Assembly (NCBI GenBank): GCA_944387285.1
Contig: CALXEH010000007.1
Span: 1 to 56,659, forward strand
Reading direction: 5' to 3'
DNA length: 56,659 nt
Origin: an uncultured Oscillospiraceae bacterium
GTDB taxonomy: Bacteria; Bacillota; Clostridia; Oscillospirales; Oscillospiraceae
Under the pieces are notes generated by a model. That model was not told the origin of the DNA, searched no databases, and was given only the letters and a program-made list of their open reading frames with translations. Shown here in pieces: positions 23,182 to 31,894 of the stretch (position 1 is its first letter; each line of letters begins with the position of its first letter). Position numbers and translations under genes: made by a program.

Positions 23182-25500
23182 TCAGTATATTCCAAGCATG
23201 GATGTGTCGTTGAGATACAAGGTCACGTCCACGACCGTGCCGTGCTCTACGCTCGCGCCGGGCGCTATGCTCTGGCCCGAGACTATCTGGCTGCCCGCGT
23301 CCGTCACGCCGTTGCCGGCGCTCAGGTACACGCCTATGGCCCCAAGCCGCTCCACCGCCTCGGCGTAGCTCAGGCCGCGCAGGTCTGGCATCGTCTCCGT
23401 CGTGGGCGCAGGCTCCTGGCCCGCGTACAGTATCACCTCGCTGCCCGAGGCTATCACCGCGCCCGCGCCGGGCAGCTGGTCCGAGACCGTGTCGCCCTCG
23501 CCTATGACCCGCGCCTTGAAGCCCGCCTCAGTCAGCGCACGCTGCGCCTCCGCTATGCCCAGGCCCGTGAGCTCAGGCACCGCGCGGTCGATGGTCTCCA
23601 GCTCAGTGTCCGTATACTCCGGCTTCACGCCCAGGTAGGGCAGTATATCCGCCATCATCTTGCCCACCACCGGCGCCGCCATCTGCCCGCCGGAAATGTA
23701 GATGCCGCTCTCCGAGCTCGGGTCGTCCAGCAGCACGAGTATCGCTATCTGCGGGTCGTCCGCAGGCGCAAAGCCGATAAATGAGACGATATACTCCTTG
23801 TTGCCCGCAATCTCCTCCGTCGTCTTCGTCGAGGTGCCGGTCTTGCCGCCGATGCGGTAGCCCGCGACGTAGGCGTTGTGGCCCGTGCCCTCCTTCTGGT
23901 CGCCGACGACCTGCTCGAGTATGCCGCGCACCGCGGCGCTCGTCTCCTCGCTTATCACCTTGCGCACCAGCTCGGGCTCCGTCCGGGACACGACGTTCCC
24001 CTCCGAGTCCTCCACGCTCTGCACCAGGTAGGGCCGCATGAGGTTCCCGCCGTTCACACAGGCCGACACCGCCGTTATGAGCTGTATGGGCGTTATATTG
24101 AAGGTCTGCCCGAAAGACGCCGCCGCGAGCTGCGAGAGGTTCTCCGGGTTGCAGAACACGTCCTCGCTCCACCAGATGCTGCCGCTCTCGCCGCCGAGGT
24201 CTATGCCCGTGCGCGCCGTGAGCTGCTTTGAGGTGTCCTGCGTCCTGTCGATGAAGCCGAACGCCTCCGCGTACTCGTAGAACTTCTCCTCGCCCACCAG
24301 CTGGCCTATATTCACAAAGGCCACGTTGCAGGAGTGCTGCACCGCCTGGGTCAGCGTCTGCGAGCCGTGCCCGCCGTATTTCCAGCACTTGAGCGGCGTG
24401 CCGCGGCCTATGACGTTCATGCTGCCGCCGCAGTAGAAGCTCGAAGTCTCGCTCACCACGCCCTCCTCAAGAGCCATGGCCAGCGTGATTATCTTGAAGG
24501 TCGAGCCGGGCTCGTAGGTATCCGATATCGCCTTGTTGCGCCACTGCTGCTGCTGAGCCAGGGCGTACAGCTCGTTATACTCCTCCTCCGACTGCGCGAT
24601 GCCGCTTATCTCGGCCTCGGCCTCGGCGCTTATCGTCTGGTAATCGTTGAGGTCGAAATTGCCAAGCGACGCCATAGCCAGTATAGCACCCGTGTCAACC
24701 TCCATACATATCGCCGCCGCGCCGTTTTGGATATCGTAGTCCTCCACGGCCTGGGCGAGATGCTTTTCCACATAATACTGTATCGTGCTGTCAATCGTCA
24801 AGCACAGGCTCTGCCCGTCCTCGGCGTCCACATAGTCCTCGTAGCTCGAGTACAGCATATCCGTGCCCGCCGCCGTCGTCGAGCGCAGCACATAGCCGTT
24901 TTCGCCCGAAAGCAGCTCGTCATACCGCGCCTCTATGCCGCCCAGGCCCGTGTTCTCCAGCCCCACGAAGCCTATGACGTGGCTCGCCAGGCTGCCGAAG
25001 GGATAGTAGCGCTTCGTGTCCGCCTCGATCTTTATCCCCGTATAGCCGCCCTCGGCCTTGAACTCGCGCACGCGCTCCGAGACCTCAGGCTCCACCTTCC
25101 GCGCCACGACCTCATACCACGATTTTGTATTTTGCGCCCGTCTGAGTATGGTATCGTAGTCCACGCCCAGTATCTCCGAAAGCCCCTCGGCTATCGCCTC
25201 GGCGTCCTCGCCGCCGCGCTCTATCTCCGCCGGGCTTATGTAGATGGTGTCCACGCCCGCGCTCATCGCCAGGATGAGGCCGTTGCGGTCGTAGATCGTG
25301 CCCCGCGCCGCGCTCACCGTGGTCTCGCGCACCTGCTGAGCGATCGCCGCCGCCTCGTACTCGTCGTGGTGTACTATCTGGATGTCATACAGCTTTGCCG
25401 CAAGCACAATAAACGCGGCTATGCCGCACACCGAGAGTAAAAACAGTGTGCGGCGCAGCATCATTCTGTTTGGCCCTGCGCCGGGTCTGCGGTCAGTCAC
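23182..25500 (-). CDS. Class B penicillin-binding protein with two PASTA domains (SpoVD/PBP2B-like)
   Basis: A monofunctional transpeptidase that cross-links septal or cortex peptidoglycan with its SEDS partner. It has 772 residues from GTG 25498-25500, eight bases after GGAGG. There is a membrane helix at about 18-38, then the dimerisation domain (SAARGTIYDRNG). The transpeptidase domain has GSTFK (Ser333, Lys336), HSCN and KTGTS. Two C-terminal PASTA repeats start at about 640 and 710 (VPELTGLGIAEAQRAL and MPDLRGLSYAEAVERL). Two PASTA domains occur both in PBP2B-type division enzymes and in SpoVD variants. Since it is the only class B PBP in this dcw cluster, a vegetative division role is as likely as a spore-cortex role. 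Confidence 0.92.
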   Translation of the reverse strand: MTDRRPGAGPNRMMLRRTLFLLSVCGIAAFIVLAAKLYDIQIVHHDEYEAAAIAQQVRETTVSAARGTIYDRNGLILAMSAGVDTIYISPAEIERGGEDAEAIAEGLSEILGVDYDTILRRAQNTKSWYEVVARKVEPEVSERVREFKAEGGYTGIKIEADTKRYYPFGSLASHVIGFVGLENTGLGGIEARYDELLSGENGYVLRSTTAAGTDMLYSSYEDYVDAEDGQSLCLTIDSTIQYYVEKHLAQAVEDYDIQNGAAAICMEVDTGAILAMASLGNFDLNDYQTISAEAEAEISGIAQSEEEYNELYALAQQQQWRNKAISDTYEPGSTFKIITLAMALEEGVVSETSSFYCGGSMNVIGRGTPLKCWKYGGHGSQTLTQAVQHSCNVAFVNIGQLVGEEKFYEYAEAFGFIDRTQDTSKQLTARTGIDLGGESGSIWWSEDVFCNPENLSQLAAASFGQTFNITPIQLITAVSACVNGGNLMRPYLVQSVEDSEGNVVSRTEPELVRKVISEETSAAVRGILEQVVGDQKEGTGHNAYVAGYRIGGKTGTSTKTTEEIAGNKEYIVSFIGFAPADDPQIAILVLLDDPSSESGIYISGGQMAAPVVGKMMADILPYLGVKPEYTDTELETIDRAVPELTGLGIAEAQRALTEAGFKARVIGEGDTVSDQLPGAGAVIASGSEVILYAGQEPAPTTETMPDLRGLSYAEAVERLGAIGVYLSAGNGVTDAGSQIVSGQSIAPGASVEHGTVVDVTLYLNDTSMLGIY

Positions 25501-25573
25501 GCGCCTCGCCTCCAAAATGGATTACGGCGAAGCGCGCTTTTGTCCCATACCGCGCCGGGGCCGCGCTATAATA

Positions 25574-26020
25574 TTACTCCCCGCCGCGCGCGAAATATTC
25601 CGAAACGGCGCAGGCTAGGCCCTCCAGCCGCTCTGCCGGCCCGGGCTCGCCCGAGGCGTACACGACCGCATAGTCCTCCGCCTCCGTCTCCGCACCGGCA
25701 GCCAGGGCCGGCACCATGCCGCGCGAGCGCGCAAACTCGTCCAGCGCGCCGGGACTGTACAGGCTCTCGTACTCCACCTCGAGCCGCGCCTGCTCGTCCC
25801 TCAGCTGCTGCAGATACTCCTGCATCTGCGTCCGCTCCGCCGTGAGCTTCGTCAGCTCCGCCTTCGCCAGCAGCGAGGCTATGCACAGCATCACCGCCGC
25901 TATCACGCCTATGACCGCCAGCGCGTTCACACACCAGCTCCTGCCATAGTGTACGCGCGCCGGCTCCGCCGGGCGGCGGCTGTATTCCTCCGCTTCGGGC
26001 ATTTTTATGATTTCCTTCAT
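25574..26020 (-). CDS. FtsL/DivIC-like septum protein
   Basis: A 148-residue bitopic protein in the ftsL position between rsmH and the class B PBP. It has a short cytoplasmic tail, a membrane helix at about 34-55, and a leucine/glutamate-rich coiled coil (AELTKLTAERTQMQEYLQ onwards). The region SPGALDEFARSRGMVPA resembles the conserved end of the FtsL/DivIC coiled coil. An acidic tail follows. The ATG overlaps the rsmH stop (ATGA). FtsL proteins diverge strongly, so the call rests on topology and position; it should pair with FtsQ/DivIB. Confidence 0.75.
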   Translation of the reverse strand: MKEIIKMPEAEEYSRRPAEPARVHYGRSWCVNALAVIGVIAAVMLCIASLLAKAELTKLTAERTQMQEYLQQLRDEQARLEVEYESLYSPGALDEFARSRGMVPALAAGAETEAEDYAVVYASGEPGPAERLEGLACAVSEYFARGGE

Positions 26021-26946
26021 ACTCTCTCCGCGACTCTGAGTTTTGCGCTGCGGGACCTCGGGTTCAGCTCCAGCTCCTCCCCGCCCGCAGTTATGGGCTT
26101 GCGCGTCACGCTCCGCAGGGTCTGCACAAAACCGCAGGTGCACACCGGCGCCTCCCTCGGGCAGGTGCAGCCGTTCTCGCGCGAGTGTATCGCGTTCTTC
26201 ACGATCCTGTCTTCCAGCGAATGAAAACTGATGACGCACAGCCTCCCGCCCGGCTTCAACCGGTCAGGCGCCGTCTCCATCAGCGCCTCCACCGCGCCCA
26301 GCTCGTCGTTTACCGCTATCCTTATCGCCTGGAAGCTCCGCTTCGCCGGGTGCTGCTTCTCACGCAGCGCCGCCGCAGGCATCGCGCCCTTTATTATCTC
26401 CACGAGCTCCGTCGTGGTCTCTATCTCCTTCTCCTCGCGCCGCGCCGCTATAGCCCGCGCTATCCGCGCCGCGTGCCGCTCCTCGCCGTAGTCGCGCAGG
26501 ATGCGCGCTATCTTCTCCTCCGGCCAGCGGTTCACTATGAACCAGGCGTCTATATTGTCCGCCTTGTCCATACGCATGTCCAGCGGCGCTTCCAGCATAT
26601 ACGAAAAGCCCCGGCTGCCCTCGTCCAGCTGCGGCGAGGACACGCCAAGGTCAAACAGCATCCCGTCCACCGCCTCCACGCCCTGCTCGTCCAGTATCTC
26701 GCCCAGGTCGCGGAAATTGCCGTGGACTATCGTCAGCCGGTCCGTATACCCGCTCAGGCGCTCTGACGCCCGAGCTATCGCCAGCTCGTCCCTGTCTATC
26801 GAGATGAGCCTGCCCGTCGTCAGCCGCTTGAGTATCTGCTCCGAATGCCCGCCCATGCCCAGCGTGCCGTCTACATATACACCGTCCGGCTTGATGTTCA
26901 GATATTTTATGCACTCGTCCAGAAGCACGGGTATGTGGCCGTTCAT
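26017..26946 (-). CDS. rsmH: 16S rRNA (cytosine1402-N4)-methyltransferase
   Basis: S-adenosylmethionine-dependent enzyme that methylates C1402 of 16S rRNA (formerly MraW). It has 309 residues, opening NGHIPVLLDECIKYL. The SAM motif is YVDGTLGMGGHSEQIL, followed by DRDELAIA and FDLGVSSPQLDEGSRGFSY. The C-terminal ISFHSLEDRIVKN and TRKPI segments are diagnostic. It sits between mraZ and ftsL, each by ATGA overlap, as in nearly all dcw clusters. Confidence 0.97.
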   Translation of the reverse strand: MNGHIPVLLDECIKYLNIKPDGVYVDGTLGMGGHSEQILKRLTTGRLISIDRDELAIARASERLSGYTDRLTIVHGNFRDLGEILDEQGVEAVDGMLFDLGVSSPQLDEGSRGFSYMLEAPLDMRMDKADNIDAWFIVNRWPEEKIARILRDYGEERHAARIARAIAARREEKEIETTTELVEIIKGAMPAAALREKQHPAKRSFQAIRIAVNDELGAVEALMETAPDRLKPGGRLCVISFHSLEDRIVKNAIHSRENGCTCPREAPVCTCGFVQTLRSVTRKPITAGGEELELNPRSRSAKLRVAERV

Positions 26947-27362
26947 CAGAAATTAAGCTCCTTCATCATCGCCGCTATATACTCGGGCGTCGTCTCGCCC
27001 TCGTGTACCGGCGCCCAGGCCTCGCTGTCCCAAAGCTCCGCATGGTCGTCGCAGCCTATGACCGCCACGTTCTTCGTAAGCCCCGCAAAGTCCCGCAGGC
27101 CCTGCGGCAGCAGCGCTCGCCCCTGCGCGTCCAGCTCGCACTTCGCCGCACAGGCGAAAAACGGGCGCATCTTCTTCCTGTCCACAAACGACATCGCCCG
27201 CACGCGCTCCACAAAGCCCTGCCAGCTCTCCGAGCTGTACGCCCGCAGGCAGCGCTCGTCCGATACCGTCAGGTAAAACACGTCCCCAAGCTCGTCCCTC
27301 AATTTGGCCGGTATGAACAGGCGGCCCTTGCTGTCCAGCGTATGCTGATATTCACCTGTCAA
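26946..27362 (-). CDS. mraZ: Transcriptional regulator MraZ
   Basis: A small DNA-binding protein (138 residues) with two AbrB-like swapped-hairpin repeats. The first opens GEYQHTLDSKGRLFIPAKLRDEL; the second carries CELDAQGRALLPQGLRDFAGL. Each holds the D-x-KGR or D-x-QGR strand typical of the family. Start is TTG (27360-27362) after a G-rich site. It heads the dcw cluster and usually represses its own operon by binding GTGG-type repeats in the leader; such repeats are present at 27402-27427. Confidence 0.92.
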   Translation of the reverse strand: MTGEYQHTLDSKGRLFIPAKLRDELGDVFYLTVSDERCLRAYSSESWQGFVERVRAMSFVDRKKMRPFFACAAKCELDAQGRALLPQGLRDFAGLTKNVAVIGCDDHAELWDSEAWAPVHEGETTPEYIAAMMKELNF

Positions 27363-27401
27363 CGCGGCCGCCCCCTTCTTCCCATTTACTGTGGGATTGT
27401 G

Positions 27402-27427
27402 CTACACTTTTCACCACTTTGCCCCAC
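27402..27427 (-). promoter_or_regulatory. MraZ-type operator: three 10-base-spaced GTG repeats
   Basis: On the minus strand the units GTGGGGCAAA, GTGGTGAAAA and GTGTAGCACA run head to tail with an exact 10-base period just downstream of the predicted start. Known MraZ sites are tandem GTGG-containing repeats of this spacing. The third unit is degenerate. Confidence 0.7.
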
Positions 27428-27439
27428 AACGGCACCTAT

Positions 27440-27468
27440 ATTATATTTTCCCCTCCACCAAATTGCAA
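27440..27468 (-). promoter_or_regulatory. Promoter of the dcw cluster
   Basis: On the minus strand TTGCAA (27463-27468), exactly 17 bases, TATAAT (27440-27445). Confidence 0.8.
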
Positions 27469-27543
27469 GGGCTTTTTGAAGTTTTTTTGCGCCGCTTTTC
27501 CCCTGCTCCGGCCCGCAATGCGCCGAAACTGTCACCATTACAC

Positions 27544-27578
27544 AAAATTTGGCGCCCAGCCTTGCGGTTGGACGCCAA
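27544..27578 (-). terminator. Terminator after the coaD-coiled-coil gene operon
   Basis: On the minus strand TTGGCGTCCAA and TTGGGCGCCAA-like arms enclose a ten-base loop and are followed by ATTTTGTG. It isolates the dcw promoter from upstream transcription. Confidence 0.7.
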
Positions 27579-27606
27579 TTAGGTCTATATCTAGTGTCAA
27601 ACGTGA

Positions 27607-28107
27607 TTATTGGGAATTATTCCTAGCTGTTCCCGCCTGAGCCTCGGTCGCGCCGGTGGCGCTGCGGAACTGGTTATGCGAACTGCGCACCTCGCCGAGC
27701 GCTGTGGAAAGGCTCTCCTCCGTGCGGCGGAGCAGGTCCTCGACATAGTCGCCGGCGACGCGCTTGAGCTCGTTCGTGCGGTTCTCGGCCATCGCCATCA
27801 GCTCGCTGCTCTTGGCGCGGGCTATGCGGACTATCTCCTGTTCCTCGACCATCGACCGGGCCTTTTCCTCGGCCGCGCGGCGGATGGACTCGGCCTCGCG
27901 CTTGGCGTTGCCGATGAACTCGTCCCTGGCGGAGACAAGGCGTTTCGCCTCCGACAGCTCCACGGGCAGCTGGGCCTTGATATCCTCCAGCATATTCAGC
28001 ACCTTGTCCCGCTCCACGATGCACTTGTCGTTGCCCAGAGGCACGCCCCAGGCCTCCGACACCATGGAGTACAGCTCCTCGATGAGATCCATGACCTCGT
28101 TATCCAT
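27607..28107 (-). CDS. Coiled-coil protein, DivIVA/ATP-synthase-b-like, downstream of coaD
   Basis: A 166-residue soluble protein with a short globular start (MDNEVMDLIEELYSMVSEAW) and a long charged coiled coil (about 35-140, rich in Ala, Glu, Arg and Lys). The tail is low-complexity Ser/Ala/Thr. Comparable genes beside coaD in other Clostridia are labelled ATPase or vacuolar H+-ATPase subunit H only because of their coiled coil. It has no Walker motif or membrane helix. GGGAGGAAG precedes the ATG. A scaffold or cell-pole role like DivIVA is a guess from the coiled coil alone. Confidence 0.7.
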   Translation of the reverse strand: MDNEVMDLIEELYSMVSEAWGVPLGNDKCIVERDKVLNMLEDIKAQLPVELSEAKRLVSARDEFIGNAKREAESIRRAAEEKARSMVEEQEIVRIARAKSSELMAMAENRTNELKRVAGDYVEDLLRRTEESLSTALGEVRSSHNQFRSATGATEAQAGTARNNSQ

Positions 28108-28110
28108 AGC

Positions 28111-28608
28111 TTATCTTCCTCCCGCTCCCGCCCCGGCTCTTGCCAGCACGTCTTTTATTATCTCCCTCGGCAAGAACTCGGACAGGTCCGCCCCGTAGCC
28201 CGCCAGCTCCCTCACTACCGACGAACTCAGGAAGGTATATTTCTCGCTCGAGGTCAAAAACATGGTCTCCAGCGCTGGGTTTATCGTCTTGTTTATCTGC
28301 GCCATACGGAACTCGTTCTCGAAGTCCGTGCTGGCGCGCAGGCCCTTGACGATTATGGCGTCCTTATACCGCTTGGCGTACTCGGCCAAAAGCCCGTCGT
28401 AGGTGTCCACCTCGACGTTCCTGAACCGCGCCACGACGCGGGATATCATCTCCACCCGCTCTTCTATCGTGAACATCGGCCGCTGCTTCGCCGCGTTGTA
28501 AGCGACCAGCACCACGACCTTGTCGAAGATCCGCGACGTGCGCCGGATGATATTCAGATGGCCTAGCGTCACGGGGTCAAAGCTGCCGGGACATATCGCT
28601 GTGCTCAT
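28111..28608 (-). CDS. coaD: Phosphopantetheine adenylyltransferase
   Basis: Converts 4'-phosphopantetheine and ATP to dephospho-CoA, the penultimate step of CoA synthesis. It has 165 residues. The nucleotidyltransferase motif is CPGSFDPVTLGHLNII with the T/H-x-x-H-type His17. Other features are IVKGLRASTDFENEF and the C-terminal TFLSSSVVRELAGYG with the ISSS-like motif. It overlaps the rsmD stop by ATGA, a conserved rsmD-coaD pairing in Firmicutes. Confidence 0.96.
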   Translation of the reverse strand: MSTAICPGSFDPVTLGHLNIIRRTSRIFDKVVVLVAYNAAKQRPMFTIEERVEMISRVVARFRNVEVDTYDGLLAEYAKRYKDAIIVKGLRASTDFENEFRMAQINKTINPALETMFLTSSEKYTFLSSSVVRELAGYGADLSEFLPREIIKDVLARAGAGAGGR

Positions 28609-29147
28609 ATGCTGCTTTCCTTTTTATACACGGTGATCTTGACCTTGCCGTAACTGCGCTCCAGCGCCTTGCCGTACGGCGCGCGCAGCTCAGGCAGGGA
28701 CTTTTCTCGCCTGCTTTCGCACACGATTATACCACCTTCGGTCAGTATGTCAACATTTTGGATTATTTCTAGCGATTTGTCAAGCAATTCCGAGTCATAT
28801 GGCGGGTCCAGGAACACGATGTCGAATTTCCCGGCGCCCTTCAGGTAACCCGTCGAGTCGGCCTGCACCACCTTCGCCGTGAAGCGGCACTTGGCCAGGT
28901 TCTCCTTCACGATGCCCACGGCCTCGCGGCTCTCGTCCACGAATGTGCAGTCCGCCGCGCCGCGTGAGAGCGCCTCTATGCCCAGCTGGCCCGTGCCCGC
29001 GAACAGGTCCAGCACCCGCCGGCCCTCTATGTCGAACTGTATGATATTGAAAACGGCCTCCTTCACCGAGTCCGCCGTCGGCCTTATCTCCATGCCCGAA
29101 GGCTCGCGCAGCTTCCGGCCACGCGCCGTTCCGGTTATGACCCTCAT
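28605..29147 (-). CDS. rsmD: 16S rRNA (guanine966-N2)-methyltransferase
   Basis: A 180-residue class I SAM methyltransferase that modifies G966 of 16S rRNA. It has the RsmD opening MRVITGTARGRKL, followed by the SAM motif VLDLFAGTGQLGIEALSRGA and the catalytic motif FLDPPY of N-methyltransferases. The start overlaps the uvrC stop (ATGA), and the stop overlaps coaD, so uvrC-rsmD-coaD forms one tightly coupled operon. Confidence 0.95.
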   Translation of the reverse strand: MRVITGTARGRKLREPSGMEIRPTADSVKEAVFNIIQFDIEGRRVLDLFAGTGQLGIEALSRGAADCTFVDESREAVGIVKENLAKCRFTAKVVQADSTGYLKGAGKFDIVFLDPPYDSELLDKSLEIIQNVDILTEGGIIVCESRREKSLPELRAPYGKALERSYGKVKITVYKKESSI

Positions 29148-30967
29148 TCGTCCTCTCCTCCTCCGTGATAGTGCCCGTACACGGCCCGGGCCGTATTCTT
29201 CGGCACCGCCTGCTCCAATTCCTCCAGGCTCGCCGCCTTTATGGCCTTTATCGTGCCGAAATGCCGCAGCAGCTCCGCCTTGCGCTTCTCGCCCACGCCC
29301 TTTATGTCGTCGAGCGCCGAGTGCAGCTTCGCCGTCCGCAGGCTGCGCTGGTACTCTATCGCGAACCTGTGCGTCTCCTCCTGTATCGTGCCGACGAAGG
29401 CGAACACCGCAGGATTGCCGCTTATGCCTATCTCCGCGCCCTCAGGCGTCGTGAGCGCCCTCGTGCGGTGCTTGTCGTCCTTCACCATGCCGTACACAGG
29501 CAGCTCCAGCCCCAGCTCGGCGAGCGTGTCCCGCGCCGCCGCCGCGTGTACGCTGCCGCCGTCTATGAGCAGCAGGTCCGGCACCTCGCAGAACTTCAGG
29601 TCCCCGTCCATGAGCCGCCGGAACCTTCGCCCCACCGCCTCGCGCATCGAGGCGTAGTCGTCCGGGCCCTCCACGTCCTTCATCCTAAACTTCCTGTAAT
29701 CACGCTTGAGCGGCCGGCCGTGTACGAACACCGTCATCGCCGCGACTATGCCCTCCGAACCCAGGTTCGACACGTCGAAGGCCTCTATCCGCTCCGGCAT
29801 CGAGGGCAGTTCCAGCGTCCTCTGCAGCCACTCGAGCGTCTTGAGCGTCTTCTGAGCGCCGGTCGCCGCGCGTTCGGCTTCCTCCCGCGCGTTCGTCACA
29901 GCGCTCTCCACCAGTCTCAGCCGGTCGCCGCGCTTTGGCGTCTCCACCGACACCTTGTGCCCCGCCTGCTCCGTCAGCAGCTGCGAGAGCGCCTCCGCGT
30001 CCTCCGCCTCCACGGGCAGGAGTATGAACTTCGGCCAGGCCCCGCGCTGCGAGTAATACTGCCGCACCAGGCCCGACACGGCCTCGCCGTCTTCCTCCAG
30101 CGGCTCTTCCATCAGCTCGAAGTCCTTCGCCGCCAGGTCGCCGCCCACAAAATGCAGCACCGAAAAGCAGCTCTTCGCGCCCCGGTAAAAGCCCACGGCG
30201 TCCGTGTCCGCGTACACCGCCGAGATCACCCTCTGCCGGTTGCCCAGGCCCTCTATGGCCCGTATCCTGTCCCGGTACGAAGCCGCGAGCTCGAACTTCC
30301 ACTCCTCCGAGGCGGCGAGCATCTTCGACTCCAGCTCCTCGGTCAGCTCCTTCGTCTTCCCGCTCAGGATGAGCGCCGCGTGCTCTATCGCCGCGCGGTA
30401 TTCCTCCGGCGTATGCCCCTCCAGGCACCAGCCCGCGCAGGATCCCATGTGGTAGTTCAGGCAGGGCCGCGCCTTGCCTATGTCCCGCGGGAACTTCCGC
30501 GTGCAGGTCGGCAGCAGCAGCGCCTTGCACAGCGTATCTATTATGTCCTTCGTCACGCTGCGCCCGCCGAAGGGCCCGAAATACCTAGCGCCGTCCTTGA
30601 CGTACTTGTTCGAGAGCGTGAACTTCGGGTACTCCGCCTTGCCGTCGAGCCTGATATACGGGTAGCCCTTGTCGTCCTTGAGCAGGATGTTATAGTAGGG
30701 CTTGTGCCGCTTTATGAGCGAGTTTTCCAGCACCAGCGCCTCCAGCTCGCTCGTCACCACGATGACGTCAAAGTCCGAGACCTTCTCCGCCATCGCCGCG
30801 ACCTTGGGCAGGTGCTCGCCCCTGAAATAGCTCGACACACGGTTCTTCAGCGCCTTGGCCTTGCCGACATATATGACCTCGCCGCGCGCGTCCTTCATTA
30901 TATACACGCCCGGCAAGAGCGGCAGGCGGTTCGCCTTCTCCCGCAGTTCCGGCTGCTTCTCGTTCAT
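29144..30967 (-). CDS. uvrC: UvrABC nucleotide excision repair endonuclease, subunit C
   Basis: Makes both incisions around bulky DNA lesions with UvrB. It has 607 residues from ATG 30965-30967. The GIY-YIG nuclease domain is at the N terminus (LPGVYIMKDARGEVIYVGKAKALKNRV), with a cysteine-containing region (CTRKFPRDIGKARPCLNYHM). A UVR motif lies near 200-235, an RNase H-like nuclease domain follows (IEAFDVSNLGSEG and LLIDGG), and a helix-hairpin-helix tail ends the protein (IKGVGEKRKAELLRHFG). Its start overlaps the transporter gene stop. Confidence 0.96.
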   Translation of the reverse strand: MNEKQPELREKANRLPLLPGVYIMKDARGEVIYVGKAKALKNRVSSYFRGEHLPKVAAMAEKVSDFDVIVVTSELEALVLENSLIKRHKPYYNILLKDDKGYPYIRLDGKAEYPKFTLSNKYVKDGARYFGPFGGRSVTKDIIDTLCKALLLPTCTRKFPRDIGKARPCLNYHMGSCAGWCLEGHTPEEYRAAIEHAALILSGKTKELTEELESKMLAASEEWKFELAASYRDRIRAIEGLGNRQRVISAVYADTDAVGFYRGAKSCFSVLHFVGGDLAAKDFELMEEPLEEDGEAVSGLVRQYYSQRGAWPKFILLPVEAEDAEALSQLLTEQAGHKVSVETPKRGDRLRLVESAVTNAREEAERAATGAQKTLKTLEWLQRTLELPSMPERIEAFDVSNLGSEGIVAAMTVFVHGRPLKRDYRKFRMKDVEGPDDYASMREAVGRRFRRLMDGDLKFCEVPDLLLIDGGSVHAAAARDTLAELGLELPVYGMVKDDKHRTRALTTPEGAEIGISGNPAVFAFVGTIQEETHRFAIEYQRSLRTAKLHSALDDIKGVGEKRKAELLRHFGTIKAIKAASLEELEQAVPKNTARAVYGHYHGGGEDE

Positions 30968-31815
30968 GCGGCCTTCTTCCTCTCGCGCAGGTCGCCGTGC
31001 ACGCACCAGGCCGTGATGGTCGCCACGACCACGACGCCGCCTATGAGCGCCCACAGGCCCGGGGCCTCGCCGTCAAATATGAACACCCACACGGGATTGA
31101 GCAGCGGCTCCACCGCGCCCAGCAGCGAGCACGCCAGCGGCGGGCAGGAGCCCGACGCCCGGCCCAGCAGCACATAGGGTATGCCCAGCTGCACCACGCC
31201 CAGTATAAGTATGCACACCACCGGCGCCGCCGCAAGCTCCGGCGGCTCCGTGGCTATGAAGGGCAGGCTCACGCAGAAGGTCAGGCCGTGCGCCATGAGT
31301 ATGGCGCTCATCCTCTCGCTCTCAGTCGCGCCCTCCAGGCTCATATAATAGCAGGCGAAGGCCACGCCCGCCGCTATCGCCACGCAGTTGCCCAAAAGAT
31401 GCCCCGGCGTCAGCTGGTCGAAGAAAAACAGCGAGATGCCCAGCATCGTCAGCACGACGGCGGTGACGTCCGACCTCGTGAACCGCTTCTTTAAAAACAG
31501 CACCGAGAACACCACGATGAACATGGGCGCCGTAAATTGCAGGACTATCGAATTCGCCGCCGTGGTCAGCTTGTTCGCCGCCACAAAGCAGGTCAGCGTG
31601 CAGCACAGCGCAAGGCCGCCCAGCAGGCTGCGCCGGTCAGCCGTGAAGCCTATCTTCTTAAAGCGCATATACGCGAACATCACGCCGCCGGCTATGAGGC
31701 TGCGTATGCCCGCGATGACGATGGAATTCCAGGGGATCAGCTTTATGAATATGCCCGCTATGCTCCACATCGCCGCGCACAGCAGCATCTCGAATATCGC
31801 CCGGTTCTTGCTCAC
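30964..31815 (-). CDS. EamA-family (DMT superfamily) transporter
   Basis: A 283-residue membrane protein with about ten hydrophobic helices arranged as two EamA repeats of five. Typical features are AAMWSIAGIFIKLIPW in helix 1 and the second repeat starting at GNCVAIAAGVAFACYYMSLEG. A basic tail (RERKKAA) fits the cytoplasmic end. Start is GTG after AAAGGTG. It probably exports a small metabolite or amino acid, but the substrate is not predictable. It is translationally coupled to uvrC, likely by chance operon growth. Confidence 0.88.
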   Translation of the reverse strand: MSKNRAIFEMLLCAAMWSIAGIFIKLIPWNSIVIAGIRSLIAGGVMFAYMRFKKIGFTADRRSLLGGLALCCTLTCFVAANKLTTAANSIVLQFTAPMFIVVFSVLFLKKRFTRSDVTAVVLTMLGISLFFFDQLTPGHLLGNCVAIAAGVAFACYYMSLEGATESERMSAILMAHGLTFCVSLPFIATEPPELAAAPVVCILILGVVQLGIPYVLLGRASGSCPPLACSLLGAVEPLLNPVWVFIFDGEAPGLWALIGGVVVVATITAWCVHGDLRERKKAA

Positions 31816-31844
31816 GGGGTTCAGTCACCTTTCTTATGAACTGC

Positions 31845-31875
31845 AAAAGCGGGAGCGTGCAGAACACGCCCCCGC
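31845..31875 (-). terminator. Terminator after the HPr gene
   Basis: On the minus strand GCGGGGGCGTG/CACGCTCCCGC, with a TTCTG loop, is followed by TTTTGC. Confidence 0.8.
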
Positions 31876-31894
31876 AGTTACTTTGTTGCGCGGA

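Noticed and set aside
23157..23195. Upstream start of murE overlapping the PBP gene
   Set aside because: TTG 23156 has GGGAGG and gives the typical MurE N terminus.
29165..31177. Long plus-strand reading frames opposite uvrC, mutS2, murE and others
   Set aside because: The proteins are Arg/His/Leu-rich with no domains and lie antisense to conserved genes.
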